Source: Amphiduros pacificus (lineage: Eukaryota > Annelida > Polychaeta > Phyllodocida > Hesionidae). Taken from it: a DNA stretch of 64,000 nt. This document shows, one piece after another, positions 37,301 to 50,080 of the stretch. The notes below the pieces were generated by a model, which ran no database searches, had not been told where the DNA came from, and saw only the letters and a program-made list of their open reading frames with translations. The position numbers and the translations under genes are program-made. Position 1 is the stretch's first letter; every line of letters begins with the position of its first letter. The DNA lies in contig OX439002.1 of NCBI GenBank assembly GCA_949316495.1, forward strand, positions 52,119,531 to 52,183,530, read 5' to 3'.

Positions 37301-39605
37301 GGTTGGATGAAGATAATATGTATAAACTGTTTTAAAAGGCAATTGTGGAAGAACTTTTGCTTTATCTTAATCAAATTGTACAATTGTTTATGATAATTTT
37401 TATAAAGATCTATAGGAAATATATCATTTTAAAGAGGTTTTTTTCAGTGTGAATTATAATACTCACAATCCTATCAAGTTATTTAAACTGGGTGGTGAAA
37501 TGATGGACATGTGACTTTTACCAGTGGTTTTGACTTTATCAAAAAAAAGTCCTTATAACATAGTTAACTCCTATGCACAAAATAGAATCATTTCATCTTA
37601 TTCCGTGTCACAGTTTCATAATGGCCACCTTCAAATGTTTGCCATTTGGCTAACTGTTGGGCTCCTCAGTATAATTGCATGTGAAAATAACAACTGACCA
37701 GTAATTAGGAGATTTGTTAAATCTGTTGATGAGTAAATTATTAAGTCACCATTATACCTCAGTTCAGCCCATCACCTCATCCTTAAAGGTCAACTTATTC
37801 CCCATTCCCATAATTCTATGTAGTCATTAAGTCTACATTCCCTTTGAAGCATATTGCCGAATGAAAAAGGGACCTTGGCAAAATAACTGCCGAGAAAAAT
37901 GTATCTCAGTGGACAGAAATAATATAAGATGGCTTCAGAACTGTTTCGAGGGTTGGTGAAAATACACATTAAAGACCCAGACAAAAAAAAGGTTAAGAAA
38001 TTGATTTTCTTAGAAGATGTGAAGGATTTCCTTCCCGCGAGTGAAGGCCGAGATTATTGCCAAGAAAGCAGTTGAAAAGTGTGCATGAAAAGTTGTCAGA
38101 GTGAAACTTCCTTTTCCTCTGCAGATTATCACAGTGGGCTGTATAAAAATATGATATTTCTAAAAGGAAGGTGACATTCAATGGCCTTCCTGTCTGTGCT
38201 TGACACCTTTTCTTTTTTTTCAAGTATGGCGCCAGTATATTTCATAATCTATTTTTGAAATAGAGCCCAGTCAGAGTTTTTTTTCAGTGTCTGGATGAAC
38301 TATATTGAAATGAGTATGTTCACTAACGAGTAAAGCAAGATATATAATATAGACAAATATTACATGAGAATACACATATAAGTGGGATTGTGGAGTTTAT
38401 GACTAGAGTGCTTTGCCATTATAGTAATTGCTGTGATATTGTGTAGTTAACCCTACCTACCTTCTGATTGGTCGATCCACACGATCTTGGCTATTTGATG
38501 ATACTCCTGTTGTTCACATGATTACTCCCTGTGCGATCCTAACAAGTGAAGAGGAGGTGTCACAGTCCAATATTGTTCCCCCAGACATATCCACTGCAAT
38601 AATATTGTCAGGAATTAATCTGTTGCTTGCCTCCATATGCTTGTGAAATGTGTGGAAGTTTGACTGTTATATACAGCTAATAAAGTCCCTATTTGGGGCG
38701 AGTACGTTTATCCTACACACAAACTTCAGATGATGTATTTCCTGCTACACCACCGATCCGACACACTGACGATATTGTTTTAGTCCAAACACTTTTGGGT
38801 GCATATATGTCGCAATGAATGGAGTAGATCAGACGATAGCAGTTTCATATAGGCGGTGGTGGTATACAGGCTCAACCACACTCCACTATGTTTTAAACAG
38901 AAAGTCCCAGAGCTGCACAGCCACAGTTTACCACTTCATCCTTTAAGGACACCCCTTGATCAAATTGTCGTTCCTCAATCATCTGATCCAGTGGAGTTAT
39001 TCAATTTGCAATTGAGTGTCTCTGTATCCCAGAATAGAACAGATTGGTCGGTCGGGATTGGTTTGTGCACACTTTTCAGTTGTGATCCATCTTGCAGTAT
39101 CTCTCTCTAATTATCACTGGATTCATAATGATTTCAATTAAAATCCCTCCATCATGTGGTTGCCTCTATTTCCGCGAGTACATCAGTATTCTGCGAGATG
39201 CGGTGGCGTGTATTGTGCTAACTACATTGTAATTGAGAGCGTGTGAGAGTGGTCCCAGGTAGAGATCCCCTCGTGGCACATAAGTAAGCTTCGTCTGCCG
39301 CAAGATTGGGGGCTGCTCGGCCATGTGGCTCTCAGTGCTGGATGCCTATACAGGCCCAAGAAGTCTCACCGACACTCGCTGAGTACCCAAAGCTGATCTA
39401 CAGCTGCTGGCAAAAAGTTTTGATGGCAATCAATAAGACGCAGTAAAAGGCCTAGTGTTTTGTGGGAGGAGCAGGTCGACAGTGGTATCTGTGGTTGCTG
39501 AGACAGGTCTGGTCTGCCAGAGTGATGGCCACGCAATGAGTAGACAAGCTGTACATCATCACAGGACCCACATAGAGGCTGACCAAACTGAGAGTAACCA
39601 ATGCT

Positions 39606-40531
39606 GGGGCTTAAGCTTGGAGGTGGGGCTTGGTGACACTTAAGCTTGGAGGTGGGGCTTGGTGACACTTAAACTTGGAAGTGGGGTTTGGTGCCACTTA
39701 AGTTTGGAGGTGGGGTTTGGTGGTGGGCTAGTGACACTCAGGTTTGATGGGGCTAGTGACACTCAGGCATGGTGGTGGGCTAGTGACACTCAGGCTTGGT
39801 GGTGGGCTAGTGATACTCAGGTGTGGTGATGGGGCTAGTGACACTCAGGCTTGGTGGTGGGCTCGTGACACTCAGGCTTTGGTGGTGGGCTAGTGACACT
39901 CAGGCTTTGGTGGTGGGGCGAGTGACACTAAGGCTTTGATGGTGGGCTAGTGACACTCAGGCTTTGGTGGTGGACTTGTGACACTCAAATTTGGTGGTGG
40001 GGCAAGTGACACTCAGGCTTAGTGGTGGGCAAATGACACTCGGGCTTTGGTGGTGGACTTGTGACACTCAGGCTTGGTAGTGGGGCTAGTGACACTCAGG
40101 CTTTGGTGGTGGGCTAGTGACACTCAGGCTTTGGTAGTGGGGCTAGTGACACTCAGGCTTTGGTAGTGGGGCTAGTGACACTCAGGCTTGGTGGTGGGCA
40201 AATGACACTCGGGCTTTGGTAGTGGGGCTAGTGACACTCAGGCTTTGGTAGTGGGGCTAGTGACACTCAGGCTTAGTGGTGGGGCTAGTGACACTCAGGC
40301 TTGGTGGTGGGCAAATGACACTCGGGCTTTGGTAGTGGGGCTAGTGACACTCAGGCTTAGTGGTGGGGCTAGTGACACTCAGGCTTGGTGGTGGGCAATG
40401 ACACTCAGGCTTTGGTAGTGGGGCTAGTGACACTCAGGCTTGGTGGTGGGCTAGTGACACCCAGGTCTGGTGGTGGGCAAATGACAATCAGGTTTTGGTG
40501 ATGGGCTAGTGACACTCAGCCTTTGGTGGTA
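39606..40531. repeat. 27-34-bp GT-rich minisatellite, about 33 copies
   Basis: The unit core is AGTGACACTCAGGCTTTGGT followed by GGTGGGCT. Length varies (27-29 bp in most; 34 bp in the first three, which begin CTTAAGCTTGGAGGTGGGG). The plus strand is G/T-rich. It is the most length-variable array in the window, so probably old or unstable. Confidence 0.9.
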
Positions 40532-41680
40532 CAAATAGTTATGCTTAGACTTGATAATGATGAGTCCATTGACATTCAACCCAGGGCTCAATCATTGAAT
40601 TGTGGAGAATTCAACTCAGACACAAATACTGTGTACTGGTTTATGTTCTGAGATATTCTTCTTCCCATCCTAATGTTCTGTGCCAAAATATATTCCCATT
40701 CTGGACTCATTTGAAGCATTATGCAACAAGATTGACCCAAGAGGCAGAAGTTTGGCTGTAATTCTTGTGTGATGAGTTCATAAAGTACCTCTCTCTAACA
40801 TCACTATGTACAAGTTTACAGTAGTTTCATAAATATTGTGTTATCTTACTTTACCCAAGATGCTGTGGTTTGTTATTCGTAACATGTACAGAAGATTTTA
40901 TTTTTTTTATTATAAATTTAGGACCAATGAATCCTCATTTAATAGGTATAGCTAACCAAATTATGATATCTGAAATTCAGCTTAAGATATTGATAAATAA
41001 TGTTTGTGCAATAGTTACTCAAATGGTTGTAATATGATGGTTGAGAAGTGGTGAGACAGGGAAACAGTATTCACAGTGTCAAGGCTGAGTGTGTTTGTGA
41101 CACATCTGTCCCCATCAATACACACAGCACACACAGCACCATCCCCTCATACTTTATACAACTCATTGATTGTGATAACATTACAGAAAAAAGTGCAAAT
41201 CCATGATGTAATGTAGCAGTCTTTATTTATGAGTGAAGGGCAAGTCAACATCTTTATTAATGACTTAAGAGCAAGGTGTTTTTATTAAATAATTATGAGT
41301 TGTAAGGTAGTCCTGGTGGCTTTGGGAAAGGTAATGTATTAATATATATTTAGGAATGAGGAGATTAAGTTAACAATCCCTATTAAGGAATGCAAAGTGT
41401 TTTGTCGGGATGATAGGGTTACAGTGAAAGCAAATTGTGCCATGATATATACTGTGAAGTGAATCAGGCAAAAAGCTTGCATAGATCACTCAAAAGTATT
41501 CTCCTATGTTTTTACAAAAGGGAAACTGTGAAAAATGGCAAATCTGTCTTCTTCCAAGCCAGGAAGGGCTTAGTTACTGTGTGGCAAGATGGCAGTAATG
41601 TTGTTCAGGAGGTCAGGTCTGGATGGGGAGGGAGATGTCAGGGAGCTGGGGAACAGTAGGCGTATGAATGGACCAAATGA

Positions 41681-41935
41681 CAGAGTGGTCAGTATGGTCA
41701 GTGTGTAGGTATGATGAGTGGTCAGTATGGTCAGTGTGTGGTCAGTGGTCAAATGAACAGGCATGATAAGTGGACAGTATGGTCAATATAGTCATTGATG
41801 GAAAGGCATGTCGATTGGTCAATATAGTCAGTGAAAAGGCATGCTGAGTGGTCAGTATGACCAATGTTCAACATAAAGCCATGTTCAGTGGGTCAGTACG
41901 GTCAGTGTCATAATCAGTGGTCAGTATGTACTCTG
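41681..41935. repeat. Degenerate GGTCAGTATGGTCAGTG repeat
   Basis: Irregular short repeats of GTGGTCAGTATGGTCAGTG with insertions (ATGAACAGGCATGATAAG-like). There is no constant period. It looks like a decayed minisatellite. Confidence 0.6.
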
Positions 41936-42635
41936 CATTACATCGGTAGTAATGCTCATCATTCAATCTTCCTTGCCCCTTACTGATGTTGTTCAAAATG
42001 TGGAACTCCATGTTCAGTCATGAATGTGAGTCACGCCCACCAAAATGTTATCCACTCAGAATTAACCTGTGATCAGCTGACTGACTAAGGCACTGACCAA
42101 TCAGTAGAAAGCAGAATCTGTTGTTTTTTTATGAATAAATCCACAGCTTGATCTATATGAATAATCATGACATGCAACCAATCCTGACACACATTTTCAC
42201 TAATGATGGCAGGGGCTGATATAAGAGAGAAGTACTGTAATGGACGGTAGTCGGTATGGCCAATGTGAAACAAGGTTTTTCAAGTGTTAGGCAAGGTAAT
42301 ATCAATTACGGCCTATTATCTTCAGTATATAAGGCATGGACCTTGAACCAAAGGGTCAGTTTTCAACACAGTTTGGACCATTAAACCCGAGCAGTGTTCT
42401 TGGTCATTGTATTTGGTGCCGAGCCCTGACTGTGTTAGCCACACTGCAGCACCATTCACACAGTTATCTACAGCAGACAAAGGCACAATAAGATGAGAGA
42501 ATAGATTGCAGATAGGCTGGCTGTCCCACCACTGGCTTCCACTGGGGTTCCGCGCCTATTCTATACCCTAATTACTTCCCTGAGAGATTAGCAGCAAATA
42601 TCTAGAGACATAGCATGCAAGCATATATGGCCTTC

Positions 42636-42648
42636 GCCGAGTGGTTAA
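42636..42648 (+). other. tRNA D-arm relic
   Basis: GCCGAGTGGTTAA is identical to the A-box/D-arm of nuclear tRNA-Ser/Leu genes, but no anticodon arm or T arm follows. It is either a truncated tRNA-derived fragment or chance. Low confidence. Confidence 0.25.
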
Positions 42649-42865
42649 AATGATAAAAATAGAAAACATCATTGTTTCACTTCATATTTTCCCTCCCTCT
42701 AACTTGATGAATGTAAATAGGAATTTGGCTGGGAATGTTATGACTTTCTCCAAAAAGTTCTCTTTTCTAGTGTTAACAGCAAGATTGGTCTTTCCAGCTT
42801 GTATAATTTGAATTTATTCTCAGTAATTTAGGGAACGCTGTCCATTGACTAATCTGAGAGTACTT

Positions 42866-43768
42866 CACTCTGTCAGTACTTAACCTGTTTCTAATATCTT
42901 TGTAGCACTCTGTCAGTACTTGATCTGTTCCTCATATCTCTGTGGCATTCTGTCAGTACTTGATCTGTTCCTCATACCTCTGTGGCATTCTGTCAGTACC
43001 TTATTGGTTCCTCATACCTCTGTGGCATTCTGTCAGTACCTGATTGGTTCCTAATACCTCTGTGGCATTTTGTCAGTACTTGATTGGTTCCTCATACCTC
43101 TGTGGCATTCTGTCAGTACCTGATTGGTTCCTCATACCTCTGTGGCATTCTGTCAGTACCTGATTGGTTCCCATACCTCTGTGGCATTCTGTCAGTACCT
43201 TATTGGTTCCTCATACCTCTGTGGCATTCTGTCAGTACCTGATTGGTTCCTAATACCTCTGTGGCATTCTGTCAGTACTTGATTGGTTCCTCATACCTCT
43301 GTGGCATTTTGTCAGTACCTGATTGGTTCCTCATACCTCTGTGGCATTCTGTCAGTACCTGATTGGTTCCCATATCTCTGTGGCATTCTGTCAGTACCTT
43401 ATTGGTTCCTCATACCTCTGTGGCATTCTGTCAGTACCTGATTGGTTCCCATACCTCTGTGGCATTCTGTCAGTACCTGATTGGTTCCCATACCTCTGTG
43501 GCATTCTGTCAGTACCTTATTGGTTCCTCATACCTCTGTGGCATTCTGTCAGTACCTGATTGGTTCCCATACCTCTGTGGCATTCTGTCAGTACCTGATT
43601 GGTTCCTCATACCTCTGTGGCATTCTGTCAGTACCTTATTGGTTCCTCATACCTCAGTACCACCTCTATTCATTCTGTCAGTACTTGATCTGTTCCTCTG
43701 TATCAATCTATCAGTACCTGATCTGGTCCTTATATTACTGTGGCACTCTGTCAGCAACTGGTCTGTCC
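42866..43768. repeat. 39-40-bp minisatellite, about 22 copies
   Basis: The unit core is CATTCTGTCAGTACCTGATT followed by GGTTCCTCATACCTCTGTGG. Loss of the T of CCTCAT gives 38-39-bp units. ACTTGATCTG versions at both edges mark the ancestral form, while the centre is homogenised. Long open frames through it are repeat artefacts. Confidence 0.93.
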
Positions 43769-46700
43769 TCAGTATATGGAAGTATTTTCTACACTTTAAG
43801 AATACCCTCCTTTACGAAATACTTGTCCATCGTAATTGTTTTCGACCCCTCCCTCAACCCATCCACGGTTCCAGCCCTGATGTTAGTAGGCAGGTAATTG
43901 TTGTGTGGCCTATCTGGACGTGAGAGTGACAATGCCTGGCCCCGCTGGCCTGTGCCACCATCCAGGGTGACATGTAGCAGGAAAGCAGAGCAGATGCCAT
44001 GGCAAACATGCATGCATGTCACACTGTGAACCCAGTACATCCAGCATGCATGCTCACTACCTAAACACTATATAGCTCCATAAAGCCTCATATGAAAAGC
44101 CATTATCTCCAACAGCCGCTTATTTATATATTGTCAATGGGCAGAGGAATTCTAAAGAATAACACGACTATACAATGTATATATCGTTCTGGACGTGCAT
44201 CAGATCATAGAATGTCTGCTTGGTCTGATTATTTGGGTCATTCACACTCATCAAAATGTGCATCTTAATGTTGATGTCATGATTTGCATTAAGATTTCCT
44301 CAGTATGATTTGATAAACATATGATATAGTAATAGATCATTTATTTTTGTCATAATTTATTATTGTCATAGTAAATAGATGTGCATATTATAGAAATGAA
44401 ATGGTTTTAAAGTTATTTCAGTAGTTAATTTTGCAAAGAAACTTTTTTTTTTCTTGTGGAAATTGATGAAATCTGCTTGATTTCACGCATCTTGACGAAT
44501 CCTTTCTCTTGGAAAATTGCTTGATTTGAAGTTTAAAAGAATATTCCAAGGATGAATAAATCATGTTAGCATATAATCTCAATGATCATTATATGTTTTA
44601 ATAGATGACACTTTTTAAATGGCTGAGATAGATGTTATAAACCCATGTCTGGTCTGCAAGTTGTCCCCTGGTTAGCTTACCAATGCCTCTGCATAAAATC
44701 ATATTTGACTGTCACTCAAAAAGGCCATCTTGAGTATCATTTGATAAGGTCATTTTCATTGTCACTCAAAAAGGTCTTATATTTGGTTATTTGAACTGAT
44801 CTTTTTTTAAATCAAAACCAGAAAGTCAAATATTTCTTTTCGATTTTATACGAGATCTTAAAGAAGGTATGAAAAGTAATCACTGATGTTTTCTGACTGC
44901 TGCTTTTATTTCAATTCTACTAAAAGTGCAAAGTTAGGCAACTGCTGTACAAGTATTATATGCTTGGTAGTGCTTCCAAGGGAAGACATGTAAAATCAAT
45001 GAAGCCAGTTTATTGTCACTTTGGGTCTCATATTAATTGCATGTATTACAATAGACAGTAATGTATAGAGATATATCAGTAGAAAAAAAACAGCAATCTC
45101 ATTTCAGGCTATGGTACACTGATATACCAAAGTCAAAATTGTGATGGTTGTTTTCTTGAAGCATCAGCGGTCAGGAAGCCAATAAAAGTGTGATCACTGA
45201 TCGCAAAAGCTAATGCAGGAGAGATTAAATATACCCGAGATGGCAGTATGTGACCGCCGCATTGACGCTGGCCTATACTCATGTAATATAGCATATATCG
45301 CCGATATAAACGGTGCTCCCTGATCCCACCTCCACTGTTTTGTGCTGAGCAAATGAAAAACAATCAGCGTTTTGGACGGGGGTAGAGGTGTGTTTCTCGT
45401 GGCAGATCAATAGCTGGGGTATAATTACAAGTTGAGGACATGTATAGCACACAGAGTGTGTGGGGCGTACTACAAACCTCGCCACCACCAAGCTACTACC
45501 CCTATAGGTAATCAAAGAGGCACACCACCCATTCTATGACACTCCCGTTTGTATAGGATGTGCAGCCACAATCAATACATTGAACAACTATCATTCCAGG
45601 GACTTGCAATTTATATTGTTTTCTCTGCTTGAATGGAAAATTAAATACAATAGTAGGAACTCATTGCACTGCTCAGATTTTATCAACCAACTTGTCAATT
45701 GATCAGAGAATGTTTATGTCAGTTGTTAAAGGCAGCATTCTTAATCAAGGCCAATACAGTTTATGTAGTTTAGAAACGTATTCATTTTTGGGGTATTAAT
45801 CATTTATGTCATAAGAGTATATACCTACCGGTAGTTACTATTAATACTGTAGGTTTTTAGCATGTTCTCATTATTCAGAGACTCGTGAACCCTGCCTGAC
45901 TGATAGGTTGTCTGGTCTTCTGGGTGTAATACATAATATAACTGCAATCTAATGGCTTTTTTTAGCTCCATAAATAAAGAAGCCCTTTTTGGGTACAAGA
46001 GGTTTCTCGTGTTCATTGCAAAATGGCCCTTCTGTGTGGTCCCATGAAATTATTAGTTCTCATAAAGCTCTTAAAATGACGGCAAAGAAAGACTGAAAAA
46101 AAAAACGTCGAGCTCTTTTGCATTAAAAACAAGGCTGTCTTTTGTAATTGACTTAACAGACTTGTACCATCTGCAACCTGACCCCGAAAAATAGCAAGTA
46201 GATATTCAATGGTGCACAAGAAACCTGATTCCTGCTTCACTCGCTTATTAAAAAGCAAGACACAAATTGTGTCTTTAGTTAGCTGAAGCAGGGAGAGTGG
46301 TTGTTTGCTGTTTAGGACCTGATACATATTTCATAGGCTTATGGCATGGCCGCCCTACACCGGTACACAAGATATACAAGCCAATTATCATCTCTCCCGG
46401 GAGATTCATTATTGCAAGCCACAAAATTGCAGATCACCAGATCAAAGCATAAAATACACAAATCTAACTTTTTAAATGGTTTTATTTTTGTATAAGTTTG
46501 TGTGTGGGATTGTTATATTGGTTTTATTGGTGTTGGGTTGATGTGATTGTTTGGTATGGTAATGGCACGTGGTAAAGGTTATCCTACATCTGGCTCATGA
46601 CAAAACTTAGCAAAACTCTGAATCATCGCATTGGTCACAGGGGCAACATAGTTGCAAACTTTCTGACGACCATTATCATTAATTTCTCTGCACCTGTCAT

Positions 46701-47714
46701 GATCGTGTTATGTATATTATTTCCTGGGATGTTCCTGATTCAGGATGGATTATTTCTTATATAGAAACAAAGAGATTAAAAGAGATTAGAGAAAGTTTGA
46801 AGTGAACATCAGGAACAAGTATAGGTCCCACAATGTTTCAAACATCATCGCTCAGCGAACATGTGTTGTCAGTTGGACTGTTTCAATGTCTTTGAACGCA
46901 ATAACAGTCCACCTCGGGGGGAAAATATGGCGAGATATGCCGAAGCAGACATTTCTGCAGAAGATTTCTAGTTCCTAATGTTTTAGCAGAAATTCCCATC
47001 AATGGCCAAAATTGAATTTTGCATGTGTGCAGGAGTTGGGTGGTGGAGGTAGAGTAGGGAGTAATTGACATGGCATTGGCTGGAGAGGCAAGTAGCCACT
47101 TTCTGGTCAGGTCTACGCTAATGTATTGGGTGGGTTGGTGGGACAGGACAGCTTTATGCAGCATCATTCTTGATTTCCGTTCCAAATTCTACAAGCTTTG
47201 TTTTTATGCTAAGTGCCTTTCACTCGGTGATGTTCAAAAGAGTAAAGTTGGGCACAAAAGATGTAGTGAAAAGAGGAAAGTATGGCTCAGGAGTTGTCAT
47301 AGACAAAGGCTTTAAAATGATGATCTTTGCCCTGGTGGCTTTGTGAAGAAGAGTGTGACCATTTTTGCACTTTCCCGTCAAAATTTCGTAATGACTAATC
47401 TAATCAGCTCTTACAATGACATCACCATATATCTCGACCAATCAAAAGTGTGCATACATCTGAAGATGAAAATGGCAGCTACAGAGAGCTTTCCAGTTGA
47501 GTTTTTTGTGTGAGACATTCTAATGACTAAATTTGCAGAAAGTTAGCAGCAGAACATACTGGTAATATCAATGCTCAAATGAATGGCACAATTGAATGTC
47601 ATTCAGGCTTTTAAATTGGAAAGTGTTTTGTTGTTTCCATGCAAGCCACATGTTTCAATGCATACACCACTGCCCCTGGCATATATGCCCTTCAGTGAGG
47701 TCAGGGTGTAAAAA

Positions 47715-47899
47715 GGGCACAACAGATGTAATTAAAGAGGAAAGTAGGACACAAAAGATGAAGGGAAAAAAGGAAAGTAGGGCACAAAAGATAAAGGGAA
47801 AAAAAGGAAAGTAGGGCACAAAAGATGAAGGGAAAAAAAGGAAAGTAGGGCACAAAAGATGAAGGGAAAAAAAGGAAAGTAGGGCACGAGAGATGTAGT
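47715..47899. repeat. 33-bp purine-rich minisatellite, about 5 copies
   Basis: The unit core is GGAAAGTAGGGCACAAAAGA followed by TGAAGGGAAAAAA. The plus strand is almost pure purine. A diverged single unit (GGGCACAAAAGATGTAGTG) at about 47251-47285 is the likely precursor 450 bp upstream. Confidence 0.88.
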
Positions 47900-49129
47900 A
47901 AAGAAGTCTTCATCAAGGAATTTGAGGCCAGTCAAGAAGTCACCAATAGGCCATCAAGGATTGGGGCATACTTGTCATATGTAGATATGAGATGCCGCAG
48001 TTGGCAGTCAATAAAGTAGGAACCTTCTCCAATCAGGCTGAGGGTGTAAAATGGCCATGGAGACAGAGGAATAGTTTTTATACAAGACTTCTCAGTATTG
48101 TCTGTATGACTTTATGTCAAGTAGCTTGAGCCAATGAGGACGGGAAATTGGGACAGGGAAGACCTCCATGTGGAAATTACTGAGAATTAGAGGTAATGAT
48201 ATAACTAATGCTATCTCATCCTCCTCATTACGACAAAGAATTTGTGGTCAGAAAGCTTAAAAAATTGTAATATTTGTTGTACCTTATGTTTGGTATGGCA
48301 TGGTTTTTGGGATGGAGAGGTTTGGCCAGCCTCTTGCCGGCAGGGTCCCCGTCCGTGATTTAGTCGTAGTCTGGCATTCCGGTATGCCTGGTAATGCTGA
48401 ACCCACTCAGCCCCCAGCAGGTGTCACACAACAAAATGGACATCAACACAAAAATGAATGTCTGTCATATGTGGTTGAGTAATGGCAAGGATTTGGGTTA
48501 GAATTATGGGGATTACAGGGTGTGGGGAGCAAGGCTGTGTCACAAGGGAAGATGTCCTCACATATAATTGGTCCAACTCAGAATTGTGCCATGCCCAACA
48601 TGTTTGGGTACAGGTCTTTCTGCACATGGGGCAGTATCTTGTTTCTCTTGAACATAATCATCGGATGGATGTAAAAACCCTGTTTGTTGGATTTATTCTT
48701 ATCTAAACCTATTGGAATTTTGACATATGCTTATCTTGCAAATTTTAATTATTCCAAAAAAGGCATGGAGACCCCATGTTTTTATTGTGTTATATCATTG
48801 CCAGAAATATTCAGTGACTTAAAATATCAAAATGTGCAGAATAGAAAGGATATCATTATCTTAATAAAGATACTATGATTGCCATATACATATCCAGTTC
48901 ACTGACCAATCATGGCAGCTTAACATTAGTAGGGTTGTAGAGCAATTTTTCCGACCTTTCAGAACTAACATACAGCCAGAAGTGTCCATAGATCAATGGC
49001 GGGAAGTAGCGATCAAAATCTGTCCGCATTTCAAGATCACAATCCTCAAGAAATAGGTTGAATACATTTGAATTTCAATTTGATTCTTAATTGCAAAATT
49101 GTCCCTTTTCTTTGCAAAGTGACTGGCTC

Positions 49130-49355
49130 TCCATTATAAGATTATATAAATTAGTCAATGAGAATCCAGATAACAAGTTGCGGCCAAATTCAATATGCAA
49201 TATGTACTTTGATTGGTCAAATTATCATCTGCTCAAGTCTGCTCTTGGAAAGGATTTAAATGATCATTTTTGAAGCAATTTCCAGAAAATGTTCACAAAC
49301 ATTACAAAAAAGCAATGATTAGCATAGCTCTAATGCCATTGGCCTATGTTTTTTT
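49130..49355 (+). repeat. Dispersed repeat family 2, copy C
   Basis: It is closest to the inverted copy inside the palindromic transposon (TGAGAATCCAGATAACAAGTT, TTTGATTGGTCAA, AATGTTCACAAACATTACA, AAAGCAATGATTAGCAT), and also aligns with 37069-37300. Confidence 0.6.
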
Positions 49356-50080
49356 TACAAATATCAATTTAAGAACAAATATAAAAAATGTTTTTTTCTC
49401 TGAAATTTTATCTATAATCCAAAACTTTGAGGCTCACATTGAAAAACTGAAAAAAAAGTGAATACTGTTTAGGCCAGACTAGGCCAGGTATCAAACTGCA
49501 GCATCGATATTTCAAAAGATATTAAAATCCCATTTATTCTTCTTATTTGTGATTTTAAAAGAGTGAAATTATACATTGCCTTTCAACAATAAGATGGATA
49601 TGGTAAGATGAGTAGTGAGGTGAATATGGTATGACAATAAAGTGAGGTGGTAGAGAGCTGTGAAGTAAGGCTGACTTCTGCGAGATAAGTGTTCAGAAGG
49701 AATTGAAAGCAGAATGTATTGATAGTGATGAGAGAATCTGTAAAGATCTTTAGAGATGCACATTAAATGCACAAGTAGAGACTGCACATTCTTCTCATGT
49801 CATACTTTGAGAAAGTGAAGTATATTTCTGCATTGAGAAATCTAGGCTCACTGAGAGTTTGCAGCATATACTTATTGCATTCAAAATTAGATCTTATCAC
49901 TTATTTTTCAAAATGCAAATTTCTACTGACTGAAAGTGCATCAAGTATATTTTCACAGTGATGATTATAGGTTTGACATTTAGAAAATACAGGAGCTTTT
50001 CATATGGATTGTGCTCCATCTCAATCCTCCAAGTCATGATTTGGGCCGGGTAGGAGACCACTTTCCAACAGAGATATCAA

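Noticed and set aside
43323-43923. Open frames of 78-186 codons reading a VPHTSVAFCQYLIGS-like repeat
   Set aside because: They arise from the 39-40-bp array; the frame is carried by stop-free repeats and ends soon after the array.
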